A stretch of DNA of 64,000 nucleotides from Comamonas badia DSM 17552 (GTDB lineage: Bacteria; Pseudomonadota; Gammaproteobacteria; Burkholderiales; Burkholderiaceae_C). The translations under genes and the position numbers were made by a program. The notes under the pieces are model-generated. The model saw nothing but the letters and a program-made list of their open reading frames with translations. It was not told where the DNA came from and did not search any database. Below are positions 17,201 to 26,048 of the stretch, piece after piece. The stretch spans positions 186,001 through 250,000 of the forward strand of contig NZ_AXVM01000006.1 in assembly GCF_000484635.1 (NCBI RefSeq), written 5' to 3'. Every line of letters begins with the position of its first letter. The first letter of the stretch is position 1.

Positions 17201-19933
17201 GCCAATCTGCCTGGCATCGTGCTCAGCCATCGCGGGCAGCGCATCCTGCTCCAGCGACTCCAGCGGCGCAGAGGGCGCCTCGGCGGAGCGCTCCAGGGCC
17301 TGGGGCTCCGCGGCACCGGGCGCAAACGCGTCCTCGGGCAGCAATGGCCGGCCCGGCGGCGGTGCCTGCGTGACATCCAGCACGCTGGACGCCAGGTCCT
17401 CATCGATGACGGTATCGGCGAAGCCGAACCCGGAGTCGCGGGCCGCCGGCTCGGCCGGCACCTGGACTGCTGCCTGCTCCGACGGCATTGCACGCGACCA
17501 TGGCACCAGCACGCCCTCGGAACGCATGGCGTCGGCCGCGGTGCGAAAGCCTTCGGCGCTCCAGGCACCCGCGGCGCCTGCGGACAGGTCCTGCACCCAG
17601 CCGCCAAAGGCCGTCAGCGTGTCGTGCGACAACGTGAGCAGGGGTGCGGATGCCGGCTTTTCATGCACCAGCCAATCGTTGAACACCTCTTCCATGGCCC
17701 AGGCGGCCTCGCCAAACGCATCCAGCCCGACCATGCGCGAGCTGCCCTTGAGCGTGTGGTAGGCACGCCGCAGCGCCGCCTGCGCGCCCATGTCACCCGG
17801 TTCCTGCTGCAGGGCCTGCACCGCTGCCAGGCCGTTGGCCACGACCTCGCGCGCCTCTTCGATGAAAATTTCCAGCAGCTCGGGGTCCAGCGCGGCAGCG
17901 GCCGGCGCCTCCGAGGCCACCCCTGCCGGGGCGTTCGCCCGATCGGCTGTCTCAGCCAGCGGCGCAGCATCCAGGGGTGCGGCATCCGGCTCAGGCTCGG
18001 CTGCGGCCGGCGATCCGGAGGGCTCTGGCACGGCTGCCTCGGCCAGCGGCGCAGCCGCCTCGGGCGCCGCGGCCTGCACGACCGGCGCCGCCGCCGGCTC
18101 CGGTGCCCGCGCGGCCAGCAGCTCCGGCACCTCGTGGGGCTCATCTTCCATGCGGGCGCGCGGCCCAGGCCCCGCGACAAAGCGGAATTCACCCAGCGCC
18201 TCGTCGTAGACGAACAGCTTGGCGGCCATGGTGCGCTGGTAGCCCAGCATATCCACCAGAAAACCCAGCGCGCCAAGGCTGTTGCCCAGGCGTTCGAACA
18301 CGCCCGGGCGGTCTGCCTCCTCCACCCCGCCGGTCAACAGCCGCTCGACCACATCGCGCATGCGCAGCACGGCGGTGGAAGCCTGGTCCAGCCCCAGCAC
18401 CGACAGCACGCCGCGCATCTGCTGCATGCCGCCCGGGACCGCATTCAGCGGCGCCGTCTCGGACGGATTGCGGAAGAAGTCGTCCAGCGACTTTTCGATG
18501 TCCGCCAGCGTGATGCGCAGTTCGCCGACCACGCTGCCCATGGTCTGATAGTCGCTCACCCGGCGGTACAGCTCTTCCATCCAGGGCTCGAGCGGCTGGG
18601 ATTGGCCACCCAGCACGACGCCATCCAGCCGGGCCGCCAGGCGGCCGGCGCGATCGGCCATGTGCTCGCGTGCCGCGTCCAGCTCTTCGAAGGACGCCTG
18701 CAGGTACAGCACGGCCGTCGCCACCTCCATCCCCAGCGGCGCGGGCGGCGCCTGGGTGGAATGCAGCGGCACGGCCACGGCGCGCAGAAGCGCGGCGGCC
18801 AGGGGCTCGCTGTCCAGCTGCAATTTGCGCAGGGAATCGCAGACCAGGCTGAACTGGTCCACCGCCTGCTTGATCTTGTGGGTATCGCCACCCGCCAGCG
18901 CCGACCAGGTTTCGGTGGCTGCGGCGATGCGCTTGCGCGCCTGCGCCAGCAAGGTCGGGTCAAAGAGCCCGAAGCGCGCGGATTCGTAGTCCACGGGCGC
19001 CTGGCGCTGCATGGCCCAGGCGCTGCGCACCGAGCGCAGCGCGGTCACGCCGGCGGCATCGTCGGGCATGCGCGCCTGGGCGCAGAAAAACAGCAGCTCC
19101 TGCTGCAGCCGCTCGTCCACCGCCGCACCGCCGCGGGCCAGCGTCGCGTACTGCATCAGCACGCGGGAGGTGGTGCGCTTGGCATAGGCATCCATGCCCA
19201 GCCACCCGCGGCCCAGCGCCTCGAAGAATCCGGCGCAGACTTTCCAGAAGATGCGCAGCGGCGTTTCCTGCTGGGCTGCCGCCAGCCCCATGCTCAGGTG
19301 CTGCATTTCCACCGCCGCGGCTGCGTCACCGTTCTTGACGATGCGCAGCACCGCCGCATCCATGCGCGAGCGCACTTCCGTGCCGTAGGGCAGCGGCAGC
19401 ACGCTGCCCGGGAACACCGGCTCGCGCACGCGCCGCTCCGCGGGCCACAGGTCCATGGGATGCACGCTGGCAGCGCCGGCCAGCGCCTGCACCTGGCGGT
19501 ACTGCGGGAACAGCGCGACCGGGGAAATCAGCTTGCCGGCAAGGATGCTGTCCAGGTATTCAACGACCGCAAAGCTGGTGCTTTCAAGCACCGCTACCGC
19601 AGCGCCGTCGCAACGCTCGGGCTCCTGCACGAAGCGGTGCACGGCCGCTTCCATCGCCTGCAGCACCACCGCCGTCTGCGCCATGCCAACCATGACCAGC
19701 GCGCCGGCGCACTGGTGCAGCATCTGGCGCACGGTGCGCAAGGCCGCCGGATCGGAGGCCGCCAGATCGGACTGGCCCGCGCTCTCCAGCTCGTGCGCGA
19801 AGTGCTGCAACTGCTTGACGGCGCTGTCCAGCGTCTTGCGCAGCTCGGCATGCACCCACGCCAGCGGCCCGAGGTCCTGTTCTTCGTGATGAACGTCGCG
19901 CACCGGCATGTTGCTTGTCCCCGTGGGTGGCAT
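14204..19933 (-). CDS. chpA: Chp system hybrid histidine kinase (ChpA/PilL)
   Basis: This giant 1909-residue CheA-like kinase controls type IV pilus twitching. Three phosphotransfer domains are evident: HTLKGSS with His726, AHSLAGSS with His958 and HTLKGSARL with His1181. They are separated by Ala/Pro/Glu-rich linkers. There follow the dimerisation helices, the ATPase (LLRNCVGHGIE near 1490, DDGAGLD near 1535, GRGIGMDVV), a CheW-like domain (SLGIPANVIEVV) and a C-terminal receiver (VLVVDDSITVRR..., phospho-Asp1836). The N-terminal ~700 residues contain degenerate Hpt-like helical repeats without clear histidines. The ATG at 19933 is well supported by GGAGGG six bases upstream. P. aeruginosa ChpA has more Hpt-type domains, so this is a reduced version. 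Confidence 0.93.
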   Translation of the reverse strand: MPPTGTSNMPVRDVHHEEQDLGPLAWVHAELRKTLDSAVKQLQHFAHELESAGQSDLAASDPAALRTVRQMLHQCAGALVMVGMAQTAVVLQAMEAAVHRFVQEPERCDGAAVAVLESTSFAVVEYLDSILAGKLISPVALFPQYRQVQALAGAASVHPMDLWPAERRVREPVFPGSVLPLPYGTEVRSRMDAAVLRIVKNGDAAAAVEMQHLSMGLAAAQQETPLRIFWKVCAGFFEALGRGWLGMDAYAKRTTSRVLMQYATLARGGAAVDERLQQELLFFCAQARMPDDAAGVTALRSVRSAWAMQRQAPVDYESARFGLFDPTLLAQARKRIAAATETWSALAGGDTHKIKQAVDQFSLVCDSLRKLQLDSEPLAAALLRAVAVPLHSTQAPPAPLGMEVATAVLYLQASFEELDAAREHMADRAGRLAARLDGVVLGGQSQPLEPWMEELYRRVSDYQTMGSVVGELRITLADIEKSLDDFFRNPSETAPLNAVPGGMQQMRGVLSVLGLDQASTAVLRMRDVVERLLTGGVEEADRPGVFERLGNSLGALGFLVDMLGYQRTMAAKLFVYDEALGEFRFVAGPGPRARMEDEPHEVPELLAARAPEPAAAPVVQAAAPEAAAPLAEAAVPEPSGSPAAAEPEPDAAPLDAAPLAETADRANAPAGVASEAPAAAALDPELLEIFIEEAREVVANGLAAVQALQQEPGDMGAQAALRRAYHTLKGSSRMVGLDAFGEAAWAMEEVFNDWLVHEKPASAPLLTLSHDTLTAFGGWVQDLSAGAAGAWSAEGFRTAADAMRSEGVLVPWSRAMPSEQAAVQVPAEPAARDSGFGFADTVIDEDLASSVLDVTQAPPPGRPLLPEDAFAPGAAEPQALERSAEAPSAPLESLEQDALPAMAEHDARQIGELRVPAALYNVYLNEADNWSARLVSCVQDWADAPASPVPEDAVALAHSLAGSSATVGFMALSHLARMMEHALQHLQLLGGGQPEHVRVMTGAADEIRRLLHQFAAGFLKDVHPPVVEQLEAVLGMELSSGAQPLDADSVQDDPEFEATLISRLQEWRDSQNNEHSQPAEPAPEPLAAEPSLPSPAQAADAQAQDDPFLQEQAIDDAIAQAIAADADEDDIDLIDTIDPDLFPIFEEEAQELLPQLSGALRQWSGHVDDLDARRELLRALHTLKGSARLAGALRLGEMAHRMESAVEAIDIETAAAVDVEPLMARLDALQTTFDALRAIGAQGLAEPAAAEASAAAPDGQGPAPAQGDALLAAPLVAPVAVVRPVELVRGTARAAGQQVRVRSQLLDRMVNDVGEVLIARSRLSTRIEQMRGSLDDLSGNLERMRAQLRDVELQAESQMQSRQAQARDSTAGFDPLEFDRFTRMQELTRMMAESVNDVATVQRALQRSIEGAEDDLIAQGRQARELQRELLRTRMVEFDSVAERLYAVVRQAARETGKQVRLDIVGGALELDRGVLERMVPAFEHLLRNCVGHGIEEGAVREAAGKPAAGAIAITVGYEGNDVSVEFRDDGAGLDIERIRERALAQGLIEPQDAVDAARAAELIFLPGFSTATELTGLSGRGIGMDVVRAEIQGLGGRIETTTTPGQGSSFRMVLPLTTAVTQVVMVRVAAMSLGIPANVIEVVRRAPAAELAAAYASGQYQDAPLYWAGALLQISAGSVEVADKTRPVVIARSASQRLALHVDEVLGNQEVVVKSLGPQLSGLPGLTGMTVLASGAVVLIYNPVALANVYGEQARASMRAPGAAVAQAQAGLAAPAALQSTQAVPLVLVVDDSITVRRVTQRLLQREGYRVALAADGLQALQRLREERPVVVLSDIEMPRMDGFDLARAIRADGALANLPIVMITSRMAEKHREHAVELGVSHYLGKPYSEEELLGLVRRYAEVETVP

Positions 19934-19977
19934 CGCTGGCCCTCCGAGTGTGTTGGTCTGAAGCAGGTCCGGCGGGC

Positions 19978-22194
19978 TCAGGCGATCCTGAAGCGCGCCA
20001 CCGACTGGTGCAATTCTTCGGCCATCCGGGACAGCTCCCTGACCTGGTGGGCCGTGGCCCGCGTGCCCTCGCCGGTCTGCTCGGTCACGGCAAAGATGTG
20101 CTGGATGTTCTCGGCCACCCCGTTGGCCAGCTTGGCTTCCTGCAGTGCTGCGCCCGAAATGCTCTCGATAAGCTCAGCCAGCTTGCGCGAGACGCTATCG
20201 ATTTCAGTAAGCGCCGTGCCCGCGCTGTCCGACAGGCGCGCGCCTTCGACGACACCGCGTGTCGAGCGCTCCATGGCTGCCACGGCATCCTGCGTGTCCG
20301 TCTGAATCGCCTTCACCAGCGCCGCGATCTGCCGCGTCGCATCGCCCGAGCGTTCGGCCAGCCGCTGCACCTCCTCGGCCACCACGGAAAAGCCGCGCCC
20401 CGCCTCGCCGGCGGACGCCGCCTGAATGGCGGCATTGAGCGCCAGCAGGTTGGTCTGCTCGGTGATGTCGGAAATCAGTTCGGTGATTTCGCCGATTTCC
20501 TGCGAGGATTCGCCCAGGCGCTTGATGCGCTTGGAGGTGTCCTGGATCTGGTCGCGGATGGTGTTCATGCCGCCGATGGCGTTCTGCACCGCCTTCAGGC
20601 CTTGGTCGGCCGCCTGCAGCGACTGGTGCGCCACGGCCGCCGACTGCTGCGCCTGGCCGGAAACGCCGTTGATGCGCGCCGCCATGTCCAGCACCGACTG
20701 GCCGGTCTCCCTGATCTCGCGCAGCTGCTCGCTCGATGCCGCCAGCAGTTCGGTGGACGTGCCTTCCACGTCGGTCGTCGTCCGGACCACGCTTGCGGCG
20801 GTATTCTGCACGCTGCCCACGAGCACGCGCAGCTCCTCGATCGTGTAGTTGACGGAGTCGGCAATCGCGCCGGTGATGTCCTCGGTCACGGTCGCTTCCT
20901 GTGTAAGGTCGCCTTCGGCCACCGTCTGCAGTTCGTTCATGAGGCGCAGGATGGCCGCCTGATTGGCATCGTTGATGCGCTTGGCCTCCTGCTCGCGCTG
21001 GCGCGCCGCTTCCTGCTCGGCCTCGGCCCGCTGCTGCCGCTGGCGGCCGCCGAGCACCTGCACATACGCGATGCCCACGCCGCACGCCAGCACGAACAGC
21101 GCCAGCACGAACAGCAGCGCCAGTTCACCGGGGCCGTAGCCGGACTGCGCGGCCAGCCGGGTCTGCATGGTCTGCAGGTGCTCGCGCGTGGGCTCGCTGT
21201 CGCGCGCCAGCACCGCCTGCGCCGCGCGCGACGCCGAGAGCGCATCGGCGCTCTTGAGCAACTGCAGCACCCGCGGCTCATTGGCCTGGTAGAGCTCCGT
21301 CAGCACCCGGCCCGGCCCGCTCGAGAGCTCGGGCACGCGCTGCAGCAGCACCTTGAAATCGGTCACATCCTGCTCCAGCTGGGCCTGCAGGCCGACACCG
21401 GCGCCGCCGTACACCAGGTTGGCATCCAGGGCCGTGCGCTGGGTGAGCACCGCCAGGCGATTGGAGGCATCCAGCCCGCCCGCATCGATACCCTGATGCG
21501 CACGCGCCACCAGGGCGCGCGCGGCGCGCAGCCACTCTCCACTGTCGCCATTGAGAGCGGTTACCGCCTTGCGGGCGTCGACCAGCGTGGCCGCCTGGCC
21601 CTGGATGGCCGCCACATAGCGTTCGACCCGCTCGACCACCGGCCGCAGGTCATCGAGCTCACCGCGGAAGCTCGCGCCCAGCGGCTTGATGCCGGCTTGC
21701 GCATCCCCGGCGGAAAGCGCCTGGACGTTGCGCGAAAACACCTTGGCGCTGTCGGCCAGTTCCGCGAAAGCCGTCTGCTGGCCCAGCAGGGCCGCATCAA
21801 AGGCCTTGACCATGCGCTGTGACTGCATCAAGGCCTCGCCCACCGCCGTGAGCTGGCGTGCCGAGGTCTGCGCGCGCTGCGCCAGCCAGCCGCCGAAGAT
21901 CGCCAGAATCAGCACCCCCAGCCCCAGCAGGACCAGCAGGCGCCGCTGGTGCACCGCGACCGAGGCACGGCCCATCAGGGGAAGCGCGATTTCGTCGTCC
22001 TGCGCGGGCTGTGCCGGCTCGCCGGCAGCGGGTGGCAGTCCGCCCTGCACGCTCTCGACGCCATCGGCCTGGAACACCATGGACAGCCCCTCGCCATGCT
22101 GCGGATCGACCCCCAGATCGATGCGGCTGGGCTCCGCCTCCGTCTCCGCAGGCGCCCGCCGCACCAGCCGGTTCAACGCATCTACCAAGGCCAT
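19978..22194 (-). CDS. pilJ: Type IV pilus methyl-accepting chemotaxis protein
   Basis: This 738-residue transducer signals to the ChpA kinase. It has a ~85-residue cytoplasmic N-terminus, a first membrane helix ([20 protein letters not shown]), a periplasmic type-IV-pili MCP domain, and a second helix ([20 protein letters not shown]). An Arg/Glu/Gln-rich segment precedes the conserved MCP tip [22 protein letters not shown]. The start is taken as ATG 22194 (MALVDALN), with GGAAGAAAG upstream; an ATG at 22212 is the alternative. No CheR/CheB-type adaptation genes are in this cluster, so adaptation enzymes are missing or elsewhere. Confidence 0.93.
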   Translation of the reverse strand: MALVDALNRLVRRAPAETEAEPSRIDLGVDPQHGEGLSMVFQADGVESVQGGLPPAAGEPAQPAQDDEIALPLMGRASVAVHQRRLLVLLGLGVLILAIFGGWLAQRAQTSARQLTAVGEALMQSQRMVKAFDAALLGQQTAFAELADSAKVFSRNVQALSAGDAQAGIKPLGASFRGELDDLRPVVERVERYVAAIQGQAATLVDARKAVTALNGDSGEWLRAARALVARAHQGIDAGGLDASNRLAVLTQRTALDANLVYGGAGVGLQAQLEQDVTDFKVLLQRVPELSSGPGRVLTELYQANEPRVLQLLKSADALSASRAAQAVLARDSEPTREHLQTMQTRLAAQSGYGPGELALLFVLALFVLACGVGIAYVQVLGGRQRQQRAEAEQEAARQREQEAKRINDANQAAILRLMNELQTVAEGDLTQEATVTEDITGAIADSVNYTIEELRVLVGSVQNTAASVVRTTTDVEGTSTELLAASSEQLREIRETGQSVLDMAARINGVSGQAQQSAAVAHQSLQAADQGLKAVQNAIGGMNTIRDQIQDTSKRIKRLGESSQEIGEITELISDITEQTNLLALNAAIQAASAGEAGRGFSVVAEEVQRLAERSGDATRQIAALVKAIQTDTQDAVAAMERSTRGVVEGARLSDSAGTALTEIDSVSRKLAELIESISGAALQEAKLANGVAENIQHIFAVTEQTGEGTRATAHQVRELSRMAEELHQSVARFRIA

Positions 22195-22230
22195 AGTCTT
22201 TCTTCCAGTCAAGCAAAAAGCGCCCGAAAC

Positions 22231-22758
22231 TCAGGCGCTGATGTTCAAAAATGCGGCATCGCGCGCCAGCGTCTGCAAATCGATGATCTGCCAGCGTTCA
22301 CCCTGCGCATCGAGACGGCACGCGCCTATCCAGGCCGCGGCACCCGGCACCGGCTCTTCGTCGCCGGCGAAATCCTGCGTGCCGCGCAAGCCTATGAAAC
22401 GGTCCACCAGCAACGCGGCATTCACCTCCAGCACCGCGCCCAACGTCAGCAGCGCGCAGCCGGCCAGCGCCTGCTCCGTCCGCGGCTGCGGCGAGCCCAG
22501 CAACACGGCCAGGTCGATGACGCCGTTGAGCACGCCGCGCAGGTTGGCCACGCCGAGGAACCACGACCGCGCGTGCGGCACCGGCTGCACCCCGGACCAT
22601 GAAAAGATCTCCCCGGCCTGCGCCAGCGGCAGCAGGAGCCGCTGGCCCGCGCACTCCACCGCCAGCCAGGACGCCACGGCCACATCCGCCCCCTCCGCGG
22701 CCCGCAAGCGCGCGAGCAGCCGCATCTGGACTTCCCTGAGTGTTTCTCGTTCAGCCAT
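22231..22758 (-). CDS. pilI: CheW-like coupling protein of the Pil-Chp system
   Basis: This is a 175-residue CheW-domain protein that links PilJ to ChpA. Recognisable parts are LLLPLAQAGEIF, the SWFLGVANLRGVLNGVIDLA core (G.xNLRG..) and LLVDRFIGLR. It lies between pilH (18-base gap) and pilJ (36-base gap), the standard pilGHIJ order. It may be less conserved than cytosolic CheW proteins, but the NLRG core and context make the assignment firm. Confidence 0.9.
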   Translation of the reverse strand: MAERETLREVQMRLLARLRAAEGADVAVASWLAVECAGQRLLLPLAQAGEIFSWSGVQPVPHARSWFLGVANLRGVLNGVIDLAVLLGSPQPRTEQALAGCALLTLGAVLEVNAALLVDRFIGLRGTQDFAGDEEPVPGAAAWIGACRLDAQGERWQIIDLQTLARDAAFLNISA

Positions 22759-22776
22759 GTCGGGTGCCGCGGCGCA

Positions 22777-23145
22777 TCAGGCGAGCGCGCCGATCTTTTC
22801 GCGCAACTCCGCCGCATTCACCGGCTTGGTGATGTAGCCGCGCGCACCCTGGCGCATGCCCCAGACACGGTCGGTTTCCTGGTTCTTGCTGGTGCACATG
22901 AGGATGGGAATGTCCGCGTAGAGCGGATCGCGCGTCAGCGCCCGCGTGAGCTGAAAACCGTTCTTGCCCGGCATCACCACATCCATCAGGATGAGGTCGG
23001 GCTTGTCCTGGGCCAGGCGCTGGTAGGCCTCGTCCGCGTTCTCCGCCGTCTGCACCTGCAGGCCTTCCTTTTGCAGCAGATCGGTCAGAAACATCAGCTC
23101 GGTCTTGGAATCATCCACGACCAATACTTTCTTGATTGCCATCAT
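22777..23145 (-). CDS. pilH: Type IV pilus response regulator
   Basis: This 122-residue stand-alone receiver domain has VLVVDDSKTE (acidic pocket), LILMDVVMPGKNGF (phospho-acceptor Asp) and the conserved CTSK and YITKPV lysine region. In the Pil-Chp pathway PilH is the second regulator, thought to favour retraction or act as a phosphate sink. Translation probably couples to pilG: the first of two adjacent ATGs overlaps the pilG stop, and its CAGGAG ribosome site lies inside the end of pilG. Confidence 0.94.
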   Translation of the reverse strand: MMAIKKVLVVDDSKTELMFLTDLLQKEGLQVQTAENADEAYQRLAQDKPDLILMDVVMPGKNGFQLTRALTRDPLYADIPILMCTSKNQETDRVWGMRQGARGYITKPVNAAELREKIGALA

Positions 23146-23546
23146 TGAACTCCTGATTGCGCGCGGCCGAACTGCTGCACCGCCTGCAGCAGCTGGTCCT
23201 TGGTGAACGGTTTGGTGAGGTAATCCTGGCAGCCCACCATGCGCCCGCGCGCCTTGTCGAACACGCCATCCTTGGAGGACAGCATGACCACCGGCGTACC
23301 GGCAAACTGCGGATTGCGCTTGATGATGGCCACCGTCTGGTAGCCATCGAGCTTGGGCATGAGGATGTCGCAGAAGATGAGCTGCGGCTGGTAGTCGTTC
23401 ACCTTGGACAGCGCGTCGAACCCGTCCTCGGCAAGCAGCACCTCATGCCCACCCTGCTTGAGAAAAATCTCGGCGCTGCGCCGGATCGTGTTGCTGTCGT
23501 CCACCACGAGCACCTTGATCGTGGGACCGGTAGTCGCTGTCGCCAA
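23142..23546 (-). CDS. pilG: Type IV pilus response regulator
   Basis: This 134-residue single receiver domain has [30 protein letters not shown] with the phospho-acceptor Asp, MLSSKDG and YLTKPF. In the Pil-Chp system PilG promotes pilus extension. I place the start at TTG 23546 because CAGGAG sits nine bases upstream and no ATG is available in frame. A longer reading from TTG 23600 would add 18 residues without a ribosome site. It is the first gene of the pil-chp run, divergent from hemL. Confidence 0.9.
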   Translation of the reverse strand: MATATTGPTIKVLVVDDSNTIRRSAEIFLKQGGHEVLLAEDGFDALSKVNDYQPQLIFCDILMPKLDGYQTVAIIKRNPQFAGTPVVMLSSKDGVFDKARGRMVGCQDYLTKPFTKDQLLQAVQQFGRAQSGVQ

Positions 23547-23617
23547 TTTGTCCCGCTCCTGTAGTGTTCTGCTGCGCGCATCTTTCAAAAGCCGCGCCAA
23601 GTCCCTGTCCGGGCAAG

Positions 23618-23644
23618 CTTATAGGCGCTTTGCCCTGAATGCAA
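23618..23644 (-). promoter_or_regulatory. Putative promoter of the pilG-chpA operon
   Basis: On the minus strand TTGCAT and TATAAG are 15 bases apart, about 65 bases ahead of the pilG TTG start. The spacing is shorter than the sigma-70 optimum of 17, so this is only a candidate. Confidence 0.35.
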
Positions 23645-23707
23645 CGATTCTAAGGAGCAGATGGCACAAAAATGGGAGCACGCTTGGTATGCGCAACAGT
23701 TTTCATC

Positions 23708-23726
23708 CCCGCGGCGCAGCCGCGGG
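23708..23726. promoter_or_regulatory. Perfect palindrome in the hemL leader
   Basis: CCCGCGGC and GCCGCGGG flank the three-base loop GCA, ending 28 bases before the hemL ATG. It would form a very stable hairpin in the hemL mRNA leader close to the ribosome site, or serve as a protein-binding site. No U-tract follows, so it is not a terminator. Confidence 0.5.
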
Positions 23727-23754
23727 CCCGCCGACACCGTTCAAAATGCAGGCC

Positions 23755-25065
23755 ATGACCGATACCACCGACCACAACCTCTCGCTCTTTCACCACGCCC
23801 AGGCGCTGATTCCCGGCGGCGTCAATTCGCCCGTGCGCGCCTTCCGGGCCGTCGGCGGCACGCCGTCCTTCATCACGCGCGGCCAGGGCGCCTACCTCTG
23901 GGACGCCGACGGGCGCAGGCTCATCGACTACATCGGCTCCTGGGGCCCGATGATCCTGGGCCACGGCCACCCGGCCGTGCTCGAAGCGGTGCACCGCGCC
24001 GTCGCTCTGGGCCTGTCGTTCGGCGCGCCGACCGAACGCGAGAGCGAACTCGCCGAGGCCATCATGCGCCATGTGCCATCGATCGAGCGGCTGCGCCTGG
24101 TGAGCTCGGGCACCGAGGCCGGCATGAGCGCCATCCGCCTGGCGCGCGGCGCCACGGGGCGCAGCAAGATCGTCAAGTTCAACGGCTGCTACCACGGCCA
24201 TGCGGACGCGCTGCTGGTCAAGGCCGGCTCGGGCCTGGCCACCTTCGGCCATGCCACCAGCGCCGGCGTGCCCGAGGTGGTGGTGCAGGACACGCTGGTG
24301 CTCGAATACAACGACGTGGCGCAGCTCGAAGCCGCCTTCGCGCTGCACGGCGACAAGATTGCCTGCGTGATCATGGAGCCGATCGCGGGCAACATGAATT
24401 TCGTGCGCGCCAGCGTGCCCTTCATGCGCGCGGCGCGCGCGCTGTGCACCAAGCACGGCGCGCTGCTCATCATCGACGAGGTGATGACCGGCTTTCGCGT
24501 GGCGCTCGGCGGTGCGCAGAGCCTGTATGCCAAAGAAATCGCGGGCTTCCAGCCCGACCTCACCATGCTCGGCAAGGTGGTGGGCGGCGGCATGCCGCTG
24601 GCGGCCTTCGGCGGGCGCCGGGACGTGATGGAGCAGCTCGCGCCGCTGGGGCCGGTCTACCAGGCGGGCACGCTTTCGGGCAACCCGGTGGCCACGGCCT
24701 GCGGCCTCGCCACGCTGCGCGAGGTGGGCAAGCCGGGCTTTTACGCGGCACTGGCAGAGCGCACCCGCGCGCTGATCACCGGTCTCGCGCAGGCCGCGAA
24801 GGCAGAAGGCGTGCCGTTTTGCGGCGACAGCGAGGGCGGCATGATGGGCTACTTCCTGCTGCCCGCGCTGCCCGGCAACTACCCCGAGGTGCTGCAGAGC
24901 GACGGGGCGCGCTTCAACCGCTTCTTCCACGGGCTGCTCGATCGCGGCATTTACACCGCACCGGCGCTCTACGAGGCGGGCTTCGTGAGCGCCGCGCACA
25001 CCGGGGAAGACATCGCCACCACCGTGGCCGCGGCGCGCGAGGTATTTCGTGAACTCGCAAACTGA
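23755..25065 (+). CDS. hemL: Glutamate-1-semialdehyde 2,1-aminomutase
   Basis: This 436-residue PLP enzyme makes 5-aminolevulinate in the C5 haem pathway. Landmarks are [13 protein letters not shown], the [16 protein letters not shown] cofactor-phosphate region, [23 protein letters not shown] with the PLP-binding Asp, and [16 protein letters not shown] with Lys274 as the Schiff-base lysine. The start is ATG 23755; an ATG three codons upstream is also possible. The stop is a tandem TGATAG that forms the first bases of a palindromic repeat. The 208-base gap to pilG must contain its promoter, but no strong match was seen on this strand. Confidence 0.96.
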   Translation: MTDTTDHNLSLFHHAQALIPGGVNSPVRAFRAVGGTPSFITRGQGAYLWDADGRRLIDYIGSWGPMILGHGHPAVLEAVHRAVALGLSFGAPTERESELAEAIMRHVPSIERLRLVSSGTEAGMSAIRLARGATGRSKIVKFNGCYHGHADALLVKAGSGLATFGHATSAGVPEVVVQDTLVLEYNDVAQLEAAFALHGDKIACVIMEPIAGNMNFVRASVPFMRAARALCTKHGALLIIDEVMTGFRVALGGAQSLYAKEIAGFQPDLTMLGKVVGGGMPLAAFGGRRDVMEQLAPLGPVYQAGTLSGNPVATACGLATLREVGKPGFYAALAERTRALITGLAQAAKAEGVPFCGDSEGGMMGYFLLPALPGNYPEVLQSDGARFNRFFHGLLDRGIYTAPALYEAGFVSAAHTGEDIATTVAAAREVFRELAN

Positions 25066-25125
25066 TAGCTGCCAGCGCCCGCCAGCCGGTCGTCACGGCC
25101 CGATTTGACTCAAAAACCCGGAGCC
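25063..25125 (+). repeat. GATAGCTGC palindromic repeat at the hemL stop codon
   Basis: The copy starts with the hemL stop itself: TGATAGCTGCCAGCGC, then a diverged loop and a tail GATTTGACTCAAAAACCCGG. The right palindrome arm is poorly kept. The hemL stop codon therefore lies inside the repeat. Confidence 0.75.
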
Positions 25126-25126
25126 G

Positions 25127-26020
25127 TCAGCCCCGGATCAGGCGCTGGCGGATGCGCGGCCAGAGTACGTTGATGCTCAGGCCCGCCATCACCAGCAGCA
25201 TCGCCGCGCCCTTCCACGGCGGAAACGGCTCGCCCAGCAGCGCCACCGAACTGCCCATGCCGAACACCGGCACCAGCAGCGCCATCGGCGTGACGGTGGC
25301 GGCGTCGTAACGCGACAGCAGCCAGGCCCAGAGGCCATAGCCCAGGATGGTGTTGGCCATCGACTGCCAGAGGATGGCGCCCCAGGCAAGCAGCGGCGCG
25401 GCCTCTATCGAATGCCACAGCGGCACCGGGCCGCCTTCAAACAGCAGCGCCAGCACGATGAGCGGCGGCACCGAGAAGGCGCTGGTCCAGACCATGTAGG
25501 CCACCATGTTCACCCGCCCGGCCTGGCGCCCGACCATGTTGCCCAGCGCCCAGCACAGGCCGGCGCCCAGCGTCATCGCGATGCCCAGCCAGGTGGTGCT
25601 GCCATCGGTGTGCAGCCCGATCACCGCAAAGCCCGAGAGCGCCAGCGCCGCCGCGACGAGCTGGAACCAGCGCACGCGCTCGCCCTCCAGCAGCACCGCC
25701 AGCACCACGGTGAACAGCACCTGCGCCTGCACCACGAGCGAGGCCAGGCCCGGCGAGATCTGCGACTGCATCGCCAGGTACAGCAGGCTGAACTGCCCGC
25801 CGCCGATCAGGAGCCCGTAGCCCGCGAGGTTGCGCCAGGGCACCGGCGGCCGGCGGAAGAAGAAAATCGCGGGCAGCGTGGCCGTGGCAAAGCGCAGCGC
25901 CGCCATCAACAGCGGCGGAAACGACGCGAGCGCCACCTTGATGACGACGAAGTTGCTGCCCCAGATGGCCACGACGAGCAGCCCCAGGAGCAGGTGGTTG
26001 AGGGTGATGACCTGCCGCAC
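25127..26020 (-). CDS. EamA-type metabolite exporter, similar to O-acetylserine/cysteine exporter YdeD
   Basis: This 297-residue drug/metabolite transporter has ten membrane helices in two EamA repeats. The sequence resembles E. coli EamA (YdeD) along its length: [61 protein letters not shown] and [15 protein letters not shown]. coli EamA exports cysteine pathway metabolites, which would fit the large sulfate cluster nearby, but substrate transfer by homology is risky in this family. It lies 28 bases downstream of purH on the same strand and could be cotranscribed. Confidence 0.8.
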   Translation of the reverse strand: MRQVITLNHLLLGLLVVAIWGSNFVVIKVALASFPPLLMAALRFATATLPAIFFFRRPPVPWRNLAGYGLLIGGGQFSLLYLAMQSQISPGLASLVVQAQVLFTVVLAVLLEGERVRWFQLVAAALALSGFAVIGLHTDGSTTWLGIAMTLGAGLCWALGNMVGRQAGRVNMVAYMVWTSAFSVPPLIVLALLFEGGPVPLWHSIEAAPLLAWGAILWQSMANTILGYGLWAWLLSRYDAATVTPMALLVPVFGMGSSVALLGEPFPPWKGAAMLLVMAGLSINVLWPRIRQRLIRG

Positions 26021-26048
26021 GCGGGGCGCGGCGGGTTGTGCGGCGGCT

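Noticed and set aside
12828-20305. Very long open frames on the plus strand opposite pilU and chpA (up to ~1200 codons)
   Set aside because: They are antisense to well-identified coding sequences, have Arg/His/Gln-rich composition with no recognisable motif, and are expected by chance opposite GC-rich genes.
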